The position numbers and the translations under genes are program-made. 64,000 bases of DNA from Steinernema hermaphroditum (lineage: Eukaryota > Nematoda > Chromadorea > Rhabditida > Steinernematidae): contig CM059622.1 of NCBI GenBank assembly GCA_030435675.1, positions 13,454,001 to 13,518,000 on the forward strand. Reading direction: 5' to 3'. The notes under the pieces were generated by a model. The model worked only from the letters and a program-made list of their open reading frames with translations. It was not told where the DNA came from and made no database searches. Shown here piece after piece: positions 57,801-64,000 of this stretch (position 1 is the stretch's first letter; every line of letters begins with the position of its first letter).

Positions 57801-59580
57801 GTCTACTTTTGATGAAATCTGTCTCGACAAGAGTTGTCTACCATCAGCCCTACTTAAACCTTTGAGACTGTAAACACGTTCCGGCTGCAAACGAAGACTA
57901 GACAGACAGTCTCTGCAATGTCCCCTTTCAGACAACACATCGACGATACGATCGTCTACTCCTGCACCCAGTGCAACTTCCAAACTGACAACGGCCAGAC
58001 GATCGTCGACCACGAGGACGTGCATCCCCAAAGCAGCGGCGTCGCCGTCGTGCCCGCATCCTCCGATGGAATGTACCGTTGCCGTGACTGTCCATACATG
58101 ACCAACAACTACGGCCGAATGTGGCACCACAACCAGAAGCACAAGAAGCCGGCGAAGTACCGCTGCGAGCAGTGCTCCTTCCAGACGGGTCTCTCGCACG
58201 TTCTTCGCGACCACATGTGCGTTCACGAGCACAACTATACGGGGAACTTCGATCTGCAACCCACTCGATCCACCGGCGCTCCTATCGTAGTCCCCATCCA
58301 GGCGGACTATCAGAGGAACATCGACCCCCTGGCCAGTATGGAACCCGAACCGCCGAAGCCGAAGGAGGAAGTGGACTCGCCGGCGAAGCGCCGCCCCAAC
58401 GGCCTCCACATCTCCGCCTCCACGGCCGTCATCACCTCGTGTCCCTCGACGCCCCCCGCTCTAAATAAAGAAGCGGCAGCGGGAATGCGCAAAAATGACT
58501 CTACCGTATCCCTTCCGGCCTACGGTAACGATCAAAAGACGAAGCTGAACAAATTCGATCCCAAGAACCTCTATCGCAAAGTACTGGCAGCTGGAGCAAA
58601 GGGAAAAGGCCTCGGTAGGCGCATACTAGTAAAGTTCCCGTGACTACAGTACCCCATTTAGGCAAGATGCTGAAGATGATGCAGTGCACGGAGTGCCCCT
58701 ATGAGGCTGAGAACGAAACGGTCTTCGAGCTCCATCGCGAGATGCATATCGGCCACCGTCCCCACAAGTGCTCCATCTGCTCCTACAGCTGCTTTGGGCC
58801 CGAATCGCTGTACACCCACTTGAACCTGCACGCCCCACAGATCTCCAACGACGCCGCTTCCGTCATGCGCCGCTACATCTCGGAGCGTCGGCGCAACGGC
58901 ACCGTTCCGGTGGAAAAAATCCCCATCGGCGCGAAGAACGTCTTCAACTGCCGACAATGCAAGTACAGAACGCTGGACGGGGAGCGCTTCCAGAAGCACC
59001 AGACGGAGCACGTCCTGCTCATCCAGCAGCGTTTGATGACGGCCATCAAGAGAGCCAACGCCGAGGAACCGGTGAAGTTGACGAAACGGCCTCGTCGTCC
59101 TAGCGACAAGATGGTAGGAGTTACCGGAACGCACGGGATTCTAAAAATCATCTTTAGTTCTACTGTCCCAAGTGCTCGTTCAAGAGCGACACACCGATCT
59201 CCTACACCGAGCATCTGGAGCGTCACGGAGTTGGGAATACCGTATACTCGTGCACTGTGTGCGACTACGGTGACAACACCCAACAGGTGGTCGTCTTCCA
59301 CGAACGCAACCACCACTACGACACTCCCCTTACCCACTTCTACAAGTCGGGGCTTCTGAAAGACGTCGCCGACATCAGCGACAAGGAGGACATGATGAAG
59401 ACGATTCGCTACGGCAACAAAATCATCTGCTGCAAGAAATGCGACGATTTCAAGTGCCACGAGCTGAACCAGTTGGTGAAGCACTGGGAGGCGAACCACG
59501 TCGACAGCGACGAGGACCGCCAGCTGCTCGAGGAGATGAAGATGGGGCTTGTGCCGCGGACCAGCGTCGCCAGGATATGA
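54873..59580 (+). CDS. spr-4: Nineteen-finger C2H2 protein, REST/SPR-4-like
   Basis: Nine exons: 54873-55078, 55266-55836, 55992-56229, 56274-56871, 57054-57585, 57633-57790, 57932-58614, 58662-59113, 59158-59580; all GT-AG, phases agree, 1,286 residues. An AG acceptor (CTTTCCAG) sits 10 nt before the ATG. The N-terminus is disordered with KK and RR runs, and exon 3 is almost entirely acidic. About 19 C2H2 fingers are spread singly or in groups of two to four; most have the spacing C-x2-C-x12-13-H-x3-5-H with an aromatic two residues after the second Cys (CPY, CSF, CTY), as in REST. Finger number and length are close to C. elegans SPR-4, a REST-like repressor working with the CoREST/LSD1 complex. 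That identity is inferred from architecture. Confidence 0.75.
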
Positions 59581-60513
59581 AACCGCCGCTGCTTGTACCT
59601 TTCCCAGTTCTGATCTCGCTAGTCTTGGAGATACTTACGTTGTGTGAATACCGATGCCTGTGTCAGATTCTTTCATTCATCTTTCTCTGTTGCTCTACAA
59701 ATCATCTATATTTTGAAAAACGTATTTGTGTATTCTGTAGATCCCCCATAAATTAGCTCAATTAACTATCTTTACACACAATGCAAAACATATCCAATTT
59801 TCAACTTCACTCGAAGAACCTCAAATCGCGTAAAAATGTGACTTTTGTAGAGAAGAACAAACAAAATCGTTCACGGCACTGCTTCACACGTCAACACCCC
59901 TACCCTATGCATCTGAACACCCTATCCTCAACTTCACACATTCAAAAAGCACAAAAAATCCGATAAAATGTGCAAAACGATGTGCAAACCAATAAAAAAG
60001 CATCAAAGACCTCTGCGTATTTTGCAGGCAACGCGTAGACGTCTACAAGCACGTGTTGCAGACGCCGGGCGAATGCACTTTGTCGCAAATCCATTTGTTT
60101 TCACATTCCATTCATTTGCAGCGCGCCCATTCATAGCGTGCACTGCGGATGGCGTTTCCGAGACATGCTGACTCCGGAGTGGAAAAATTTGAATTCCCGC
60201 CAAAACCTACGGTTCAATGCGACGCAGTGGGAGAGCCTCTCGCGCTCGCGTCTTTCTCCGGTTCGACTTGCGCGCCGCGTTTCCACGACCGTTGTGAAGG
60301 AACGGAATTTCGTGGTCGCGTTCGATTTGTTCGTTTTTACTGCGAAAGTGGATTCGTGACGACTGAGATTGTAGGGCGACGTTCCTGTGAGTTGTTCGCG
60401 TTCTTTGCTGCGTAAATTAGCGCGTTTGTAGCGTGCTTCATTAGAGTTTGAACTCTGTCGTTTTCGATTATTTGTGACATGTGCATTGCGTCTTGTAGGG
60501 TTAAGAGCCGAAA
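59581..60513. other. Intergenic: zinc-finger 3' flank and car-1 promoter
   Basis: 59581-60010 is AT-rich 3' flank. 60130-60400 is GC-rich with CG dinucleotides and likely belongs to the car-1 promoter and leader; a TTGTAG acceptor lies 15 nt before the car-1 ATG. No gene called. Confidence 0.5.
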
Positions 60514-61856
60514 ATGGCCCAGCAAACGCCATACATCGGCAGTAGGATCAGCTTGATCTCGAAGTTGGACATCCGTTACGAAGGTGTGCTATATGCCGTC
60601 GACACGCAAGAGTCGACCATTGCGCTTGCCAAAGGTATTCGATGAGTTCGCGTTTTCGGAAATCAGACGTTTGAGGATTTCAGTGAAATCGTTCGGCACG
60701 GAAGATCGTGTGCCCAACAATCCGATTCCTGGACGTGACGATGTCTACGAGTACATTATTTTCAAAGCTGGCGATATCAAAGATTTGCTGGTGTGCGAGA
60801 ATCCGAAACCCGCGGCTCCTAAAAATGACGGGTTGCCGTATGATCCTGCGATTGTAACGGTCGCTGCCGCGCCGGCTGCTGCTCCCAAGGCTCCATCGCC
60901 CACTCCTGCTGCCGCTCCGGCACCCGTCGCTCCTGCCGTCACTGTGGTTCCTGCACCAGTGCCGGTAGTCCTTCCCAAAGCTCCGTCTCCTGTTCCCGCT
61001 CCAGTAGCGCCCGCGCCGGCTCCGGAAGTCGCAGCTGCACCGGTCCCTGCTCATTCTGCTGCTCCCGTCGCAGCCCCCGCCGCGGGCGTCGCTACTGGGC
61101 AAAAGCCACGAGGCAGAGGTGGATACGGCGGCGGATATTACCGTGGTGGTCGCTACAATGGTGGAGGTATATTGCTGTGCGTAAGTACTTGTACTGAAGT
61201 TTCTCTTTCTTCAGGTAGCTACTATCATCACCGCAACAATTACCACAACTTTAACAATGGCCAGGCGCAACCCGGCGAGAAGTTGCGTTTCGATAGCGAT
61301 TATGATTTCGAGAAAGCGAACGAGCAGTTCCAAGAAACTCTCAGCCACCTTACTCGGGATATGAAGAAAACAACGTTAGAAGATGGTGTGTCTATTTCCT
61401 GCTTCTTTGAGTAATGAGTCATTGTTTAGAAGTTAGTGAGGACGAGGTCCCTGATGTTGTGGAAGGTGATGCTGCCCATTCTCAAGAGGAAAATCCAGAG
61501 GAAGACGACAAGTCTTACTACGACAAAAAGTCCTCATTCTTTGATAACATTTCGTGCGAAGCCCTTGAGAAGGAAGAAGGGTACGTTCTTGCCGTTTCTG
61601 ATGCAATTTCTATTCATGCCATTATTGCAGAAGAAACACAAGACCTGACTGGCGCAAGGAACGCATGACGAATCAAGAAACATTCGGACATTCAGCTGTT
61701 CGATCCCTGGGATATCGTCGTGGTGGAGGACATCGTGGTGGCGGATACCGAAGCAGCCGCGGTTACAATGGTGGCGGCCGTGGCGGTGGCTACTATCACC
61801 GCACCAATTACAACAGCTATAATAATGAGGGACAGCAGCAACGTCGTCGATATTAA
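60514..61856 (+). CDS. car-1: CAR-1 / LSM14 (Scd6) translational repressor
   Basis: Exons 60514-60634, 60684-61166, 61215-61385, 61430-61580 and 61631-61856, all GT-AG, phases agree, 383 residues. Residues 1-85 are the LSm14 domain ([41 protein letters not shown]). Residues about 110-190 are a Pro/Ala low-complexity linker, followed by an RGG-type patch ([15 protein letters not shown]). The FDF box ([14 protein letters not shown]), FFD box ([12 protein letters not shown]) and TFG box ([11 protein letters not shown]) follow in the canonical order, then a second RGG tail. Family role: component of P granules and P bodies, binding the DEAD-box helicase CGH-1/DDX6 through the FDF region and repressing mRNAs in germ line and embryo. 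Complete, no anomaly. Confidence 0.95.
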
Positions 61857-63392
61857 TTAGTGGTGTAATTAAGTTATGCTATAACGTTATACAGTTTTTA
61901 TTTTGCTACCGGTTGTTTATACTGACATGTAATTTTTGATTTGATTGGATAAAACCCTTCATGGTTCGCTCTGTGCTATTTCCTGTTTGGGGGACGATCC
62001 GGTTGGGACTGTAGTGGTGTTTGGAGCTTGAGGGGGCGTCTGTCGTCTCGTCTAGTCTGAACATTTCTTTGTCGGCTTCTTGCTTCACTTTTTTTCGGAG
62101 CTCTGCTGCTGCAGCGATCGTTCTGTCTACGTCTATTCAAAGACTGTTTCTGTCTGGAGCCCCTGATTGGAACCGAAGATAGGCCGACGACTGCAGCTTT
62201 CTTTTCGCTATGTTTTTGCGCGTCCGACGTTTTATGAGCCAAGATGTTGATGCAAATCAACCATCGTGCAACACAACGACATCCGACGTTTGCTAATCGA
62301 TCGGACGGTGAACGACGGTGACAGGGCTTTATACGTGCGCGGTGGAAGAGTGGAAAACGTCACCTAAAAGCTTCGAACCTGAGGGTTTGTTTGTTTACAG
62401 CCGTCTAACTCAAGGCGCGTCAACAGTCTCAATGCATCGCTTTGGATCTGTCTAGTCTATGTCTACATGCCTCCTCGAATAGCGGCGTGATCGGCGTGAT
62501 CGGTGCAGACAGAGGGGTGGCGCGTGGGTGGAGCCTCCCTCGATGGCAGCTTTTCGTCGCCGAATCCGCTGCTGTCGCGCACGCGGTCGCGTCGCTTGCA
62601 TACATTAGCCTCCGTCGCCGATCAGTGTGCCTGTAAAGGACGGCCGAAAACGGTGGTTCGAGTGCACTCTGAGGGCATTGCCCTCCCTCGCTCCCGCCTC
62701 CTCCTCCTCCCTTATCACTCCTCCTCCTGTCGTCACTCGATCGCGGCGGGACCGCTTGGCCTAGCCGTCGGCTATTTCCGGCGAGATCAGCAGCTATTTT
62801 AATCCGACGCCGTGATCAGTTTCACACTAATACGATTAAATGTGATCTGCACGTCGTCCGATTGGCCAATCCTACGCGTCGTTTGTTCTCGTTGCGTAAT
62901 TCGCGCGGACGACACTGTTTGACGCGAAAAACCAGTTCCCGCCGTGTATTTTGATATCGTCGGATCAGTGCCGTGCCCTCCACCCTCTCCCCTTTTTCTT
63001 CGCTGCACCGATTCCGCGAAGTGGAGAAGAATGGGTGCCCCCACCTTCGCTTCCTCCTCCATTTTCGTTTTTGTTCGTTTTTATCAGTGCGCCGGCCAGT
63101 CCTTCCTTCCGTCCTTCGGCCGGCCATTGCTCTCTCCCGTGGCCGTTCTCCGCCACCGTCTTCGTGCTTCTCCTCCTCCACCCCGTCGCGTCATGGGGCC
63201 TCGACGTCGGCGGCCCCTGTGACGCTGGCACGAAGATGAAAGATAACGCTCAAAGCACGCACGAAGCGATGATCACTTTATTGTAAAGTCGCGCGCACTC
63301 TCGACTCGGCACATCTATTTGGACCCTGACGGTGGCGTCTAATCTCCCGACGCTGTTTTCAGGTACTCCGCCCGGTGCGAGTGTCGAGCGGG
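61857..63392. other. GC-rich promoter region before the last gene
   Basis: 62440-63250 is rich in G+C and CpG with several long open frames on both strands (for example 62951-63286), as GC-rich DNA produces by chance. A TTTTCAG acceptor at about 63356-63362 precedes the next coding exon. No gene called. Confidence 0.5.
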
Positions 63393-63716
63393 ATGTCATC
63401 AAACAGTACCACAACAACAGACTCCGCCGCTAGCGATGGAATCGCCAAGGAGGAGGTGCTCCAGCCCCATTCGGGTAGCGAAGATAGCGACGACAGTGCC
63501 GGAGATCTTCCTGGCCTGAACGAGCCTAAAAGGGTGAAGATTCTCGGAGATAGCGGACTGATTCATGCGTCGTGCACCTCGTCCGGATCCTCGGTCAACG
63601 AGCTTAGCTGTCGTTCTGGTTCTGGTGACTCGCCGACCCCGCGAACGTCGCTTAACCGAAACCGTACGATCTCCGGGTCCAAATCGGAGGATCAGATGAC
63701 GACGTCCGACGGAAGA
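63393..63716 (+). CDS. First coding exon of a gene running off the window
   Basis: The exon starts after a TTTTCAG acceptor at 63362; I use ATG 63393 (MSSNSTTTTDSAASDG). It ends at a strong donor (GGAAGA followed by GTAAGT) at 63716, giving 108 codons in phase 0. The peptide is Ser/Thr/Asp/Glu-rich and predicted disordered, with phosphorylation-like runs (SGSEDSDDSAGD, SGDSPTPRTS). Such N-termini occur in many kinases and transcription regulators; no domain is visible, so I assign no function. The 3' part lies beyond 64000. Confidence 0.6.
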
Positions 63717-64000
63717 GTAAGTCCGACACTCCTTTATTGGCTTATCGAGGATTAGGGCTACCGTATAAGCCTCTTAACTGTCTCTCTCCGTCTGGAGATG
63801 TTCCGGTCTGTCCCCATTACATTACTGTCTATTTTTAAAGGCTGACTGATGAGAGCCTACTGCAAAAAGTTGTGTCATGTGACCTTCACCTGCTGTAAAC
63901 TTGGGCGCCTTAGGCGAACTCGTCTAGCTTTCCCATAAACGCCATGATTGAGTGTTCCACTCAACTTCTACAGCGATCTTTTGTTTCCGCAAAGAATGCG
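63717..64000 (+). other. Intron of the last gene (partial)
   Basis: Non-coding sequence after the donor at 63716, with no further acceptor or coding exon before the window end. Confidence 0.5.

Noticed and set aside
57600..58409. 269-codon minus-strand frame within the zinc-finger gene
   Set aside because: Antisense of zinc-finger exons; His and Arg runs come from the Cys/His codons of the sense strand.
1..64000. CRISPR arrays, bacterial operons or horizontally acquired islands
   Set aside because: No regularly spaced repeats, no Shine-Dalgarno-led gene strings and no sharp composition change; all recognisable genes are animal genes with introns or nematode families.

Overview
The window reads as nuclear DNA of a rhabditid-type nematode. 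The sequence shows compact genes with many introns of about 41-60 nt ending in TTTCAG or TTTTAG, and polypyrimidine-AG acceptors just upstream of several start codons, as expected for spliced-leader trans-splicing. Recognisable metazoan genes have their closest known relatives in Caenorhabditis: ced-3 caspase, car-1/LSM14, npp-9/Nup358, a REST/SPR-4-like zinc-finger gene. A family of short F-box-like proteins starting MDxxPxxF suggests a Steinernema-like worm, but that placement is inference.

Layout. 1-12.2 kb is gene-poor and holds DNA hairpins, a MITE with a clear 9-bp target duplication, a tRNA-like sequence and a non-LTR retrotransposon scrap. 12.2-16.8 kb has two F-box-like genes, a broken F-box-like paralogue and a broken chemoreceptor. 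17.1-25 kb carries secreted or membrane proteins (a two-repeat cysteine-rich protein, an eight-exon probable GPI-anchored protein with a foldback element in one intron, a small Tyr/Pro-rich peptide) and, rebuilt from five small exons, a 156-residue protein that is essentially one SMAD MH1 domain. 25.6-31.8 kb is one large nuclear-pore gene with four canonical and one divergent Ran-binding domain. 31.8-40 kb is a young duplication cluster: three intact F-box-like paralogues, copied flanks, minus-strand gene relics and a hAT-type MITE. 40.5-42.5 kb is a complete ced-3. 43.7-48.1 kb has an unknown basic nuclear-looking protein, a minimal ATP6AP2-like protein, a BUD22/SRFBP1 protein and a small one-pass membrane protein. 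48.1-54.8 kb shows no gene I can support. 54.9-59.6 kb is a 19-finger zinc-finger gene, 60.5-61.9 kb is car-1, and 63.4 kb starts a gene that runs off the window.

There is no single pathway. Core conserved genes (nuclear transport, cell death, mRNP control, transcription, V-ATPase, ribosome biogenesis) are interleaved with fast-evolving families (F-box-like, chemoreceptor, secreted) and transposon debris. The most unusual items are the MH1-only SMAD-like gene, the ATP6AP2-like protein reduced to its membrane end, the extra divergent Ran-binding domain, and the transposon insertions with readable target duplications. Multi-exon models were assembled by eye; in each, reading phase is consistent across all junctions, but none is backed by transcript data.
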